Origin: CALKYB01 sp964510575
GTDB lineage: Bacteria > Bdellovibrionota_C > UBA2361 > SZUA-149 > CALKYB01
Length of the DNA: 22,152 bases
Assembly (NCBI GenBank): GCA_964510575.1
Contig: CAZECN010000040.1
Span: forward strand, 1-22,152
Reading direction: 5' to 3'
Part shown: positions 14,271 through 22,152 of the stretch, piece after piece
Layout of the letters: every line of letters begins with the position of its first letter
How positions within the stretch are numbered: the first letter of the stretch is position 1
Made by a program: the position numbers and the translations under genes
The notes under the pieces: generated by a model
What the model saw: the letters and a program-made list of their open reading frames with translations, nothing else
What the model was told of the DNA's origin: nothing
The model's database searches: none

Positions 14271-15227
14271 GTGAGCTTAAGCCTCGAAAAATCCTTAGAA
14301 CTTTATGAGCAGATGTATCTGATGAGAAGGTTCGAGGAATCTGCTGCCCAGTCTTATACAGAGCGAAAGATTGGCGGCTTCCTCCATCTTTACATCGGCC
14401 AAGAAGCAGTTGCTACAGGTGTAATAGCTGCCACTGAAGAAAAAGATTACGTCGTTACCTCTTACCGAGATCATGCACATTATCTGGCTAAAGGTGGCAC
14501 AGCTCGGGAAGGCATGGCTGAGCTGTTTGGAAAAGAAGGTGGATGTTCCGGCGGTCGCGGTGGCTCGATGCATTTCTTCGATGCCGAAAAACGCTTCATG
14601 GGTGGCTGGGGTATTGTAGGTGCCCATGTTCCACTTGCTGCTGGAATTGGTTTTGCTGCCAAGTATAAGAATGATGGAACGGTAGCTGTCTGCTTTCTTG
14701 GAGAGGGCGCTGTTAGTATTGGACCTTTTCACGAAGGAATGTGCTTAGCAGCTCTCTGGAAACTTCCAGTAGTCTTCGTTGTAGAAAACAACAGATACGC
14801 AATGGGAACACCTATTCATAGAACTATGAGCACTGAGGATGTTTCAACTAGAGCCCTAGCCTATCCAATGGCCAGAGCTACTGTTGATGGTTGTGACCTT
14901 GATGAGTCCTATGAGCAGGCAAGAATCGCTGTAAAAAGAGCACGAGAGCAATCACTGCCTACGCTCCTAGAATATAAAACTTATAGGTACCGAGGGCATT
15001 CCATGGCTGACCCAGCCAAGTACCGGACCAAGGACGAGTTGGAAGAATGGAAAAGAAGAGATCCTTTAAACCTTTTGAAAAACAAGTTAACGGCGAAAGG
15101 TGTTGAAGAGTCTGTATTCAAACAAATTGAAGATAAGGTTGAAGCTGAGGTAGTTGATTGCAAGGAATTTGCAGAACAATCTCCTGAGCCTGCCCCAGAA
15201 ACATTAGCGGATTACGTTTATATCTAA
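14271..15227 (+). CDS. pdhA: pyruvate dehydrogenase-type E1 component, alpha subunit
   Basis: ThDP-dependent decarboxylase subunit of a 2-oxoacid dehydrogenase complex. The 318-aa product carries the PdhA landmarks: SYRDHAHYLAKG, the segment GCSGGRGGSMHFF, GIVGAHVPLAAGIGFA, the ThDP/Mg motif region VCFLGEGAVSIGPFHEG ending in ENNRYAMGT about 30 residues on, and the regulatory-loop-like YRGHSMADPAKYR. It fits the pyruvate-type E1 better than the branched-chain or acetoin type, though substrate is inferred. Oddity: the classic GDG of the ThDP motif reads GEG (Glu145). The GTG start is preceded by GGGAGAGA at good spacing. Its TAA overlaps the ATG of the beta gene by one base (TAATG), so translation is likely coupled. 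E2 and E3 are absent from the window. Confidence 0.92.
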   Translation: MSLSLEKSLELYEQMYLMRRFEESAAQSYTERKIGGFLHLYIGQEAVATGVIAATEEKDYVVTSYRDHAHYLAKGGTAREGMAELFGKEGGCSGGRGGSMHFFDAEKRFMGGWGIVGAHVPLAAGIGFAAKYKNDGTVAVCFLGEGAVSIGPFHEGMCLAALWKLPVVFVVENNRYAMGTPIHRTMSTEDVSTRALAYPMARATVDGCDLDESYEQARIAVKRAREQSLPTLLEYKTYRYRGHSMADPAKYRTKDELEEWKRRDPLNLLKNKLTAKGVEESVFKQIEDKVEAEVVDCKEFAEQSPEPAPETLADYVYI

Positions 15228-16204
15228 TGAGTATGCGACAATTAAGTATCCGAGAGGCTTTGAACGAAGCTTTAGCCGAAGAGATGGAACGCGATGAAAA
15301 CGTGTTCCTTATGGGTGAGGAAGTAGGACACTATGATGGGGCTTATAAAGTCTCGAGAGGCCTGCTTGATAAATTCGGCGAACAAAGAGTAGTAGACACG
15401 CCAATTGCTGAAAACGGATTTGCTGGTGTTGGAATTGGAGCTGCAATGGTTGGTCTAAGACCAATTATTGAGTTTATGACTTTCAATTTCTCGCTAATTG
15501 GAATTGACCAAGTTATCAACACTGCAGCGAAGCTTCGCTACATGTCCGCCGGGCAATTTAAACTGCCGATGGTTTTTAGAGGACCAGGCGGGTCAGTTAT
15601 GCAGCTAGGGGCACAGCACTCTCAGTGTTTTGAAAGTTTCTATGCTCATTGCCCAGGCTTGTTAGTGGTTTTGCCTTCTAACTCTTATGACGCAAAAGGC
15701 TTATTAAAAAGTGCGATAAGGGATGACAACCCTGTTGTCTTTATCGAATCTGAAGCCATGTATGGCGTCAGAGGAGATGTTCCTGAGGAAACTTATACCA
15801 TTGAGCTAGGAAAGGCTGATATCAAGCGTGAAGGCGCAGATATTACTATCGCTTGCTGGTCGAAGGCTGTTCCTTGGTGCCTAGAAGCTGCAGAAGGTTT
15901 GGCTGAGCTTGGGGTTAACGCTGAAGTTGTAGACTTGATGACAATTCGGCCTCTGGACGAAGAAACTCTTCATCAATCCGTGAAGAAGACCAATAGGCTT
16001 TTAGTTGTTCAAGAAAGTTGGCCTCTGGCTAGTGTTGGACACTGGCTTGCAGCTACTGTTAGCGAAAGTCTATTCGATTTTCTGGATGCTCCAGTTAAAG
16101 TTATTTCTGGTCAAGACTATCCTTACCCCTATGCTAAAAATCTGGAAGCTTTAATGAGGCCAGACGCAAGGAAGATAGTTGAAGTTGCCAGAAGCATGCT
16201 CTAG
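15227..16204 (+). CDS. pdhB: pyruvate dehydrogenase-type E1 component, beta subunit
   Basis: Partner of the alpha subunit in the alpha2-beta2 E1, completing the ThDP site and binding the E2 core. The 325-aa product opens with the typical LSIREALNEALAEEMERDENVFLMGEEVG (read in parts), then DTPIAENGFAGVGIGAAM with the ThDP-activating Glu62, GGSVMQLGAQHSQCFESFYAHCPGL, and the transketolase C-terminal domain with LMTIRPLDEETL. No lipoyl domain is fused at the N-terminus, unlike PdhB of several alphaproteobacteria. Translation is coupled to pdhA through TAATG. A second ATG two codons later is also possible. The gamma-carbonic-anhydrase-like gene follows 12 nt downstream. Confidence 0.93.
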   Translation: MSMRQLSIREALNEALAEEMERDENVFLMGEEVGHYDGAYKVSRGLLDKFGEQRVVDTPIAENGFAGVGIGAAMVGLRPIIEFMTFNFSLIGIDQVINTAAKLRYMSAGQFKLPMVFRGPGGSVMQLGAQHSQCFESFYAHCPGLLVVLPSNSYDAKGLLKSAIRDDNPVVFIESEAMYGVRGDVPEETYTIELGKADIKREGADITIACWSKAVPWCLEAAEGLAELGVNAEVVDLMTIRPLDEETLHQSVKKTNRLLVVQESWPLASVGHWLAATVSESLFDFLDAPVKVISGQDYPYPYAKNLEALMRPDARKIVEVARSML

Positions 16205-16216
16205 CTTGAGGCAGCA

Positions 16217-16738
16217 ATGATTCTTCCTTGGAAAGGAAAAACTCCAAAAATTGGTAAGAACGTTTTCATCGCTCCCAATGCTACAGTCATTGGTGAGGTG
16301 GAGCTTGAGGACGACGTCACTATTCTCTTCGGAGCGGTGGTTAGAGGAGACATCCTACCGATACGCATAGGCAAGAGAAGTAACGTTCAAGACGGCTGCG
16401 TGCTTCATACCAGCAGAAAACAAAATCCCTTAATAATTGGAGAAGACGTTACCATTGGTCACGGCGCCGTTTTGCACAGTGCCACTATTAAGGATCGTTG
16501 CTTAATAGGAATGGGAGCAACTGTAATTGATAATTGCTTGATTGAGTCCGACAGCATCGTTGGAGCCGGAAGCTTAGTCACCAAGGGCAAAGAGTTTCCA
16601 AAAGGCTCGATGATTATTGGCTCCCCTGCCAAAAAGGTTAGAGAAACCTCCCAAGAGGAAAAGTCCTTCTTGATTCAGACTGCTAAAAACTATGTTCAGG
16701 TTGGTGCGGACTATAAAGAAATTATTGCCGAACAGTAA
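16217..16738 (+). CDS. gamma-carbonic-anhydrase-like hexapeptide-repeat protein
   Basis: A 173-aa left-handed beta-helix protein of the gamma-CA family (YrdA/PaaY/CaiE group). Hexapeptide repeats run from about residue 9 to 130 (for example NVFIAPNATVIGEV, DVTILFGAVVRGD). The zinc-binding His triad is intact: His64 (VLHTS), His82 (IGHG) and His87 (VLHS). The C-terminal helix (EEKSFLIQTAKNYVQVGADYKEI) is usual for trimers. Activity as carbonic anhydrase or CoA-thioester-related enzyme cannot be separated from the sequence. It is the third gene of the E1 operon, with GAGG 5 nt before its ATG, so CO2 released by the E1 complex could be a functional link; that is only inference. Confidence 0.85.
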   Translation: MILPWKGKTPKIGKNVFIAPNATVIGEVELEDDVTILFGAVVRGDILPIRIGKRSNVQDGCVLHTSRKQNPLIIGEDVTIGHGAVLHSATIKDRCLIGMGATVIDNCLIESDSIVGAGSLVTKGKEFPKGSMIIGSPAKKVRETSQEEKSFLIQTAKNYVQVGADYKEIIAEQ

Positions 16739-16876
16739 GCATACCGAAGCCTCTTCTCTAGCAAGTTGGCAATATTGTTAAATTTATTTGTTAAAAAACT
16801 TCAAGCAAACCTCTAGATTAAGCCTCTCCACTACTCTAGTCTTTTAGGGTGACGTAGTAACAGTTTGGAGCAGTAG

Positions 16877-19570
16877 ATGTATAGCGGTAAGCAGTCTTTA
16901 TCTGGCAGCCATTTCTCAAGAGGCCCTTTTTCAAATGGTTCGGCCACACTTCAATTTATCTTTTCAAGCGGAGCAGGAGTCCTTTTCGTTCTTTTACTAG
17001 CTGACCTCTCTAGTTATCTTCGAGCATCCAGCGCCACTCATCAGGCACTGGTGGCAACAATGCGTTGCATAACACCGACCGATGCTGATTGTCTCTCAGG
17101 AGAAGCTCTTCCCGGAGTAAACCCTGCAGCAAATCTGGAGGCTGATTGGTTTGGTTTTGCCAATACTCCTGAAACAGCTGTGGCAACTCTGCAAGAAGTA
17201 ACCTACTCGCCCATAGTCGAAGAGTTTAGATGGGAGAATACCTTCAACATATTTTCAGTCCCTGACAATTCAGTAACAGCCAGCTTTCAAACAGTTGAGA
17301 TTCCAGTGCGTCGTTACGTGGCTCGACTCAATTCATGGTTTGACACCTGGGCTCCAGTAAATCGTATTTGGGAAGTACGGGAACTTTTAGCGAATGGTGA
17401 AGTTGTAGTTCTTAGCACTTTAAAAGACCGTCAACTGGGACCAATGATGTACTTGCCGCATGGAATTGAGCATGGCTCCCACTTTATTGGCGCTGACGGC
17501 ACTGGCAACCCTGCTGTGGATGCATTTACTAGTGAAAGTTGGTGCCTAGCCGGTATTCACAGTTCAAGTTTAGAAGACTTCAATGGAAATAACATTCCAG
17601 ACCAAATAGACACTGAGTTATTGCAGGTAAACCCAGTTAGACCGTTGTTTGTTGCTTCCTATTGCCAACTTGAACACGATGACTTCAGTTGGGCTCGGCA
17701 AGCTAACTGCGGCTGGGAGGGACGAGACCCCATAGACCCCAGTTATGGAACTTTAGATAATCAGTTTTATAACTCCCCTTCTCAGCCGCTTGCCACAACA
17801 GCTAGTTCCAACGGCCTTCAGCAGCGCGGCGAGCGTCCAATCGCCGTTACAGACTCGGCTCAGTATTTAGTGGTAGAGGTGGCAGGTTGCTCTGAAGGAC
17901 TAGAGCAGCAACTAAACTCTAGGCTCAACTCTCTGGATAGCTTAGTTGAGAATTTCCAAACTAGGCCCTCAGGAGAGGATTTTACCTCACCTTGGCGACA
18001 GTCTTTAGCGAGTTCAGGATTGCTAGCTGCTGGAAGTGAAACATTCAAACCACAAGGCGCTATTATCTCAAACTTTGCTGGTAGCAACTCGGGGCTTTTA
18101 GCTTCGAGTCCTTGGACTTATCTAAGCTTACAATCTGGCTCAGGAAGCTTGAGAAGCGACAGGGAGCTATGCAGTCCGTGGCGAGAGATTACTCCAGGGC
18201 TTGAGTCAGACCCCTTATTTGCTGACATTTTTGATGAGAACTATCAAAGTAATTTAAAGTCAGGCCAAAGTTTTCTCGAGTCAGCGGATCCCGTTGTCTT
18301 GGCTGAGTCAGATCTTTCTTGCGCTGTCCCTTCTGAAGAAGAAGCTCTATTTAGTTGTAGCGATACAGCTGGCTGCAGTGAAAACAGACTTCGAGAGAAA
18401 TGCCATCAAGAACTAGTTGAGCAAAATCAAACGGATCCTTCTGCTTCACTACAGGCAAGAAATTCTTCCTCTGTTACGGGTTTAAGTGAGAACTTCTGGC
18501 ACAACTTCGGAGACGAAATAATTCCAGCTAGCTCTAACAATACCTCAATTCCAGAAGATCCTAGTCAAATTAGTTTCACTATTGAAAACCAAGGAGAGCC
18601 CAGGTTATCAACTTCAGCACTGGGCTGCGAATCACTTCAGCCAGAAACACAATTAACCGTCCAACTACCAGGAGAAGCTGGCTCTGCCTGCTCAAGAGAG
18701 TTACTCGCTAGCAACCCTCCCAGACTAGAGACCTGGAGAAGTGAAATATCTGTCCAATTTCCTGAGTATCAGACTGAACTTGATGAAGGCGCTTTAAACC
18801 CGAGAATTGTAAAAGCAGAGCGCAAGCTAGCGATAACAGACAATCGTGACCTACCGCCAGGTTTAGAGGGAACTTGGTTTGGTATTAGCGAGCAGAACGC
18901 GCAGAGTGTTCGCTGCGGAAGCACAGGACAGTGTTCAGACAATACAGTTAGCGAGGTAGAGGCTCTTGCTCAAAGCATAGCCGAGCAGTATGGCGAAAAA
19001 TATGAAGGCTGTAAGATAGTGAATCCAGGAAGAGAACTAGGGCCTTTTGTCCTAGTAGAAAACCCCAGTCAATTTGACCCCTGCATTTCTCACTCTGTTA
19101 GTTGTGTTTATCCAGAGAATCTAGCCAGCTCTAGGGCTCAGTTTATAGCAACCTCACGTGGCCAGCCAGAGAGCTGTAGCGGAGCTAATCCCGAATTTCG
19201 AGGATGCTACTCGGTAGCAATAAACAACAGTCCTCAGCTGTTGGACCCTGACCTATTCGATACAGACCCGTTCCATACGAACCCTTTGAATTCATCCGAG
19301 CTTGTGAATTTTTCAAAAGCCGCTGCAGTTGGGTTTAGCCAATTACAGCGAATAGAGAAGAATTCACATTTGAGCAATGCTGATTGCGGAACCACTCCTG
19401 GCTGCACCTTCATTGAACTGGAGATTGACCAAGATGAAGTAGTCAGAGGCAGGTTGGTCTATAATATGTCTCTTGGCCCAGTGTTAGGCACAGTGATCGG
19501 TGAGGATATAATTAAGATCACTCAGCAGAAACGAGAAAACTTTGGCTTAGCAAAGGCAGGGCTACGGTAG
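16877..19570 (+). CDS. unrecognised 897-aa exported cysteine-rich protein with TadE/TadG-like N-terminus
   Basis: I do not recognise a family for the body of this protein. Residues 1-22 are Ser/Gly-rich with few charges. Residues 24-43 form one membrane segment (FIFSSGAGVLFVLLLADLSS) followed by a short helix (YLRASSATHQALVATMRC), a layout like TadE/TadG pseudopilin-type proteins, though the usual Glu is not obvious. The remaining ~850 residues should be outside the inner membrane. They are rich in Ser, Asn, Gln and Glu, contain 22 Cys spread evenly, and include a calcium-loop-like D-F-N-G-N-N-I-P-D (234-242). No repeat unit is obvious. The start is well supported (GGAG 6 nt before the ATG). 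It stands alone between the E1 operon and the convergent PEP-CTERM gene, whose stop is 17 nt away. Confidence 0.7.
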   Translation: MYSGKQSLSGSHFSRGPFSNGSATLQFIFSSGAGVLFVLLLADLSSYLRASSATHQALVATMRCITPTDADCLSGEALPGVNPAANLEADWFGFANTPETAVATLQEVTYSPIVEEFRWENTFNIFSVPDNSVTASFQTVEIPVRRYVARLNSWFDTWAPVNRIWEVRELLANGEVVVLSTLKDRQLGPMMYLPHGIEHGSHFIGADGTGNPAVDAFTSESWCLAGIHSSSLEDFNGNNIPDQIDTELLQVNPVRPLFVASYCQLEHDDFSWARQANCGWEGRDPIDPSYGTLDNQFYNSPSQPLATTASSNGLQQRGERPIAVTDSAQYLVVEVAGCSEGLEQQLNSRLNSLDSLVENFQTRPSGEDFTSPWRQSLASSGLLAAGSETFKPQGAIISNFAGSNSGLLASSPWTYLSLQSGSGSLRSDRELCSPWREITPGLESDPLFADIFDENYQSNLKSGQSFLESADPVVLAESDLSCAVPSEEEALFSCSDTAGCSENRLREKCHQELVEQNQTDPSASLQARNSSSVTGLSENFWHNFGDEIIPASSNNTSIPEDPSQISFTIENQGEPRLSTSALGCESLQPETQLTVQLPGEAGSACSRELLASNPPRLETWRSEISVQFPEYQTELDEGALNPRIVKAERKLAITDNRDLPPGLEGTWFGISEQNAQSVRCGSTGQCSDNTVSEVEALAQSIAEQYGEKYEGCKIVNPGRELGPFVLVENPSQFDPCISHSVSCVYPENLASSRAQFIATSRGQPESCSGANPEFRGCYSVAINNSPQLLDPDLFDTDPFHTNPLNSSELVNFSKAAAVGFSQLQRIEKNSHLSNADCGTTPGCTFIELEIDQDEVVRGRLVYNMSLGPVLGTVIGEDIIKITQQKRENFGLAKAGLR

Positions 19571-19587
19571 CCGGGCCTACCAATAAC

Positions 19588-20625
19588 CTAAGCCAAATCT
19601 CGATTTCTGAGAACCAAACCGCCAACTAAAGCCAAAAGCAAAAGTGATAGCGTGGCTGGCTCAGGATTAGTTACAGTCGAGAGTTCGGCTACCCCGCCTA
19701 ATCCCTCTGAACTAGTACCAAGAAACACCGGAGAGCTTAAACCATCAATTGAGAGTCCTGATTCAAAGGCGTAACTTCCTCTACATAGCCAAACACTTGC
19801 ACAGATGTTGCTGTTAGATTGCTCGGAAAATAAAGCCTCTCTGGCTAAAGCCAATCCTGAAGATTCAGACGAGAAATAGGCGCTATGGTTAGCAGTAGGG
19901 ATGAAATTGGAATAGCTACCTAGCTCTTCGTGCCCTCGCTCGTAGAATCCACCAGTCTGCTCCTCTAGGAAAACTTCAAAACCTCCGCTCTCGTGAGCAA
20001 AGAAGTGTTGTTGATTGGCGGAGCCTGGGGTGAAAAGCTCAGGATTAAAAAAAGCTCCCGGGTTCTGGTTCAAAGTAGCGAAGTCAAAGCCCACTTCAGG
20101 TGAAAGATTACCGGCGAAATCCTCTATGCTGTTAGCATTTTCCGGAATTGGAACCTGAGCGCCATTCCGGTCTCTATAAAAGTCATCATAATCAAATGCA
20201 GATAAGGAGAACTGAATGGAGTTACCAGTGAAGCTTTCAATGGCATCGCTCACCCCTTTAGAGGAGGAACAATCAACCCCTGGTCCGATAAGGAAGATAC
20301 AATCAGAGATTTGGCTAGGAGATGCGTTGGCTGCGATGTCGCCGTGTAAGAGAATTTGCCCTTTTGAGCTATTATATTCGAGTAGAACTCTATCTTGTTC
20401 CCCGAATGTTCTATTCTCAGTAAAGACGGTGAAGAAAGCTCCAAGGTAAGAAGAGAAGGCACCAACAGACTGCTCGATTGTCGCTTCAGAAAGATCGAAC
20501 TCATAGTAGTAACTGACAGCAGATGCCGGCGAGACAGAAACTACAGTTAGGATTTGAAATCCAACTATAAACTCAAAAAACTTTCCAATGCTGAACTTTC
20601 TACGGCTTAACTTTTCAACGATCAT
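19588..20625 (-). CDS. PEP-CTERM-sorted surface/secreted protein
   Basis: A 345-aa exported protein carrying a C-terminal PEP-CTERM signal: N-P-E-P-A-T, a hydrophobic segment LSLLLLALVGGLVL, then the basic end RNRDLA. This is the recognition tag for an exosortase. The N-terminus has a signal peptide with basic LSRRKFSIGK and a hydrophobic stretch ending VSPASA|VSYYYEF. The body is acidic, aromatic- and Ser-rich, with four Cys, and resembles no family I know. The frame is open to 20733, but ATG 20625 has GGAGTGAG just upstream and gives the proper signal peptide, so I use it. It lies 208 bp downstream of the EpsI gene on the same strand; that spacer may hold its own promoter. Likely fate: surface or extracellular matrix after exosortase processing. 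Confidence 0.85.
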   Translation of the reverse strand: MIVEKLSRRKFSIGKFFEFIVGFQILTVVSVSPASAVSYYYEFDLSEATIEQSVGAFSSYLGAFFTVFTENRTFGEQDRVLLEYNSSKGQILLHGDIAANASPSQISDCIFLIGPGVDCSSSKGVSDAIESFTGNSIQFSLSAFDYDDFYRDRNGAQVPIPENANSIEDFAGNLSPEVGFDFATLNQNPGAFFNPELFTPGSANQQHFFAHESGGFEVFLEEQTGGFYERGHEELGSYSNFIPTANHSAYFSSESSGLALAREALFSEQSNSNICASVWLCRGSYAFESGLSIDGLSSPVFLGTSSEGLGGVAELSTVTNPEPATLSLLLLALVGGLVLRNRDLA

Positions 20626-20760
20626 CTTACTCACTCCATTAAAGATAGGCCTGAAGATTACCGCGAAAGATAGAATTGTTAAAGTCCGGATAGTAGAAGA
20701 GCACAGAAACTTGTTAATTAAGAGAAGAAACAAAAAAGGACTGATAACTTCATTTGGTTT

Positions 20761-20783
20761 ATCCAGCGTAAGAAGATCCAGCG
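20761..20783. repeat. short direct repeat upstream of the PEP-CTERM gene
   Basis: ATCCAGCG occurs at 20761-20768 and 20776-20783, a 15-bp period, each followed by a purine-rich run. It lies in the spacer between the EpsI and PEP-CTERM genes and could be a regulator site. Weak evidence. Confidence 0.25.
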
Positions 20784-20833
20784 GAAAGAAACCCCTCTAA
20801 GGAAATACTGCTAAAGAAACACCGCTAAGATAA

Positions 20834-21493
20834 CTAGACCGCTCCAGCAGGTCTAATGTATTCTTTGAAATTGCTATAGAAATCCGAAAGAATTTCATCG
20901 GATTTTTCTATATCCCCTGCTTCAAAAGACTCTGCACTAGTTGCGATCTCAACAATTCCACCATCAGTGCGACCTTCCAGCATTCTGTTCTTGATGATTT
21001 TAACTAAGGCATAGGCTTCCTGGTGAAACTCTTCGGTTCCGCTAAAAAACCAGTAGTTATAGTGAGTCTGTTTGGTTTTAAACTTAGCAGTGATCGTCGA
21101 AACGCGATGATCATTCGCAGGGTCAATAACTCTAGAGCCAGTGTTTTGAATTACCCAACCGTTTGAAGGCAGACAGGTTTTTGGGGAGTGTTTTGCGGCC
21201 TGATGGTCTCCGCTTTGATTCTCCCAGTAGCCAATATAGATAAAAACCTCGGCCCCATCAGAGCGTCGGTAGTTCCTTCTGATATGCTGATCTAGCCTAA
21301 GAATATTTTGTTCTCTTAGACCAAGGCCCTCGAGGTCTTCGCCTTGCCAGTCGCCTTTGTTAAGTGGAAGGTCGATACTATATTCCAGGGCCGTTGAATT
21401 AACGACTTGGTTGTCCAAGTGATAGGACGCAGCAAATAGGCCTAAGGAAAAGACTAATCCGATTATTGAGCCTAGAAAGGAAAAAAGCTTCAT
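20834..21493 (-). CDS. EpsI family protein (exosortase-associated)
   Basis: A 219-aa protein matching the EpsI/methanolan-biosynthesis domain found at the C-terminus of, or beside, exosortases. Features: an N-terminal membrane or signal segment (LFSFLGSIIGLVFSLGLFAASYHL), the block DLPLNKGDWQGEDL, IYIGYWENQSGDHQAAKHSPKTCLP (conserved HSPKxCLP core), GW, and the later FKTKQTHYNYWFFSG. The domain is thought to act with exosortase in exporting PEP-CTERM proteins or their exopolysaccharide. Here it is stand-alone; the exosortase itself is not in the window. The frame reaches TTG/ATG codons up to 21532, but ATG 21493 has GGTGA 7 nt upstream and starts right before the membrane segment. Upstream of and co-directional with the PEP-CTERM gene. 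Confidence 0.85.
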   Translation of the reverse strand: MKLFSFLGSIIGLVFSLGLFAASYHLDNQVVNSTALEYSIDLPLNKGDWQGEDLEGLGLREQNILRLDQHIRRNYRRSDGAEVFIYIGYWENQSGDHQAAKHSPKTCLPSNGWVIQNTGSRVIDPANDHRVSTITAKFKTKQTHYNYWFFSGTEEFHQEAYALVKIIKNRMLEGRTDGGIVEIATSAESFEAGDIEKSDEILSDFYSNFKEYIRPAGAV

Positions 21494-21898
21494 ATCTATT
21501 TCACCGTTGTATACACACCTTGCCATCTTCACCTATCACGGAATCTTAGCGACATCTATTACCTTCTGCTAAGCCTGTTCCGTAGTTCTAAGACCCATTT
21601 AAACATTGCATTTCAAGCGATTCCGTCATTATCAGTCGCTTTATAGGCTTCACTAGGGACAATCATTAAGTTTTGAGAGCTATTTCGAAGCAAAAGCAGG
21701 GCTCTGAGGAAGTTTAATATCTAATCATATTAGTAGTTTAAGAGTATATGCCTAAAATATTGTCAGGGAACGCATAAAGCTAGGACATGCCCTGAAGAGT
21801 TTGGCTACTATGTGGAGAATTTGGGCATAAGGAAGTATAAAGGTCTGGAGTTTCGGTAGGAAATTAGTCGTATGTCGTTTATTTGTTGGAGTGAAGAG
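21494..21898. other. non-coding divergent region with several predicted hairpins
   Basis: About 400 bp between the EpsI gene (leftward) and the exported-protein gene (rightward). No credible ORF seen. Inverted repeats include AGAGC/GCTCT (about 21677-21706), TAATAT/ATATTA with loop CTAATC (about 21717-21733), and CAGG plus GCAT pairing with ATGC plus CCTG (about 21763-21793). These suggest a structured 5' leader for the downstream gene. I could not assign it to a known riboswitch class. Confidence 0.4.
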
Positions 21899-22152
21899 AT
21901 GTCAAATTTTTCGCAAGTCAGAGGTATTACTAGAGGTAACTACTACTGGTCGAAGTCAAAGTTAGTTGCTTTGGCTGTTGGAGTCTTTTGTGCTTCTTAC
22001 GTGAGTAAGAACGCCCAAGCTATGCCTTTTGAGGTCGAGCTAATTGAATCCCAAGTCGTTTGTGAAGAGTGCTCACCAATAGCTCTAGAAAATGTAAATG
22101 GTGAGCTGGTTACTTATGTTGTCCCGGATTCCAACCCTGGAACTATTCAAGC
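21899..22152 (+). CDS. exported protein, 5' part only (runs off the window)
   Basis: An open frame of 84 codons that continues past the right edge. It starts at ATG 21899 with GGAGTGAAGAG immediately upstream. The N-terminus is a long signal peptide: MSNFSQVRGITRGNYYWSKS, a hydrophobic core LVALAVGVFCASYV, and a likely cleavage at NAQA|MPFEVELIE. The mature part begins acidic, with a CEEC pair (VVCEECSPIALENV). I do not recognise the family. Its place beside the EpsI and PEP-CTERM genes makes a surface or PEP-CTERM protein plausible, but the C-terminus that would show this is outside the window. Confidence 0.7.
   Translation, partial: MSNFSQVRGITRGNYYWSKSKLVALAVGVFCASYVSKNAQAMPFEVELIESQVVCEECSPIALENVNGELVTYVVPDSNPGTIQ

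Noticed and set aside
14295..14732. 145-aa minus-strand frame inside pdhA
   Set aside because: Shadow of a strongly conserved gene on the plus strand.
20800..20832. GG-N10-GC spacing on the minus strand that could be a sigma54 promoter for the PEP-CTERM gene
   Set aside because: Only the GG and GC dinucleotides match; the rest of the -24/-12 consensus is missing.
1..22152. CRISPR array, insertion sequence or prophage
   Set aside because: No regularly spaced repeats, transposase, integrase or phage structural genes are visible.

Overview
The window looks like a scaffolded draft or metagenome-derived contig from a diderm, LPS-bearing bacterium of moderate GC. Supporting genes are lptE, an O-unit-type flippase, an outer-membrane-type lytic transglycosylase, the MEP-pathway gene ispF and a proteobacterial-style 6S RNA. 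An EpsI-family protein next to a PEP-CTERM protein shows that the organism has an exosortase sorting system. I would place it loosely among Proteobacteria or former Deltaproteobacteria/Bdellovibrionota-like lineages, but no gene here settles the taxon. Two runs of exactly 100 N (8648-8747 and 12361-12460) are scaffold gaps and each interrupts real genes.

Left part (1-6377): purN and a UPF0173-type metallo-beta-lactamase-fold hydrolase run rightward. They converge on a leftward pair, a lytic transglycosylase lipoprotein followed by ispF. A divergent NYN-like protein runs rightward and ends in a TTAA shared with the stop of a leftward polysaccharide flippase. The flippase lies downstream of lptE, so both genes of that pair belong to envelope polysaccharide or LPS export. 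The 417-426 bp between lptE and the divergent leuS hold three copies of a 16-bp motif and four short hairpins, each with a GC-NNN-GC centre.

Middle (6378-13693): leuS (3' end lost in gap 1) converges with trkH (3' end also lost in gap 1). A calcineurin-like metallophosphoesterase converges with a second MBL-fold hydrolase. A RuvC-like resolvase-fold protein is followed, 4 nt later, by a secreted endonuclease/exonuclease/phosphatase-family protein that is interrupted by gap 2.

13694-14270 is a non-coding stretch. It carries a group of DnaA-box-like 9-mers and a clear 6S RNA (about 13859-14070) with a matching promoter. It is followed by an operon for pyruvate-dehydrogenase-type E1 alpha and E1 beta plus a gamma-carbonic-anhydrase-like protein; E2 and E3 are not in the window.

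Right part (16877-22152): an unrecognised 897-aa protein with one N-terminal membrane segment and 22 cysteines; a PEP-CTERM protein; an EpsI-family protein; and, after a 405-bp structured intergenic region, the 5' part of an exported protein that runs off the window. This right part is the most accessory-looking and least explained. I did not find a complete undescribed system. The best leads are the hairpin/repeat cluster before leuS, the DnaA-box group beside 6S RNA, and the surface-protein region from 16877 to the end.
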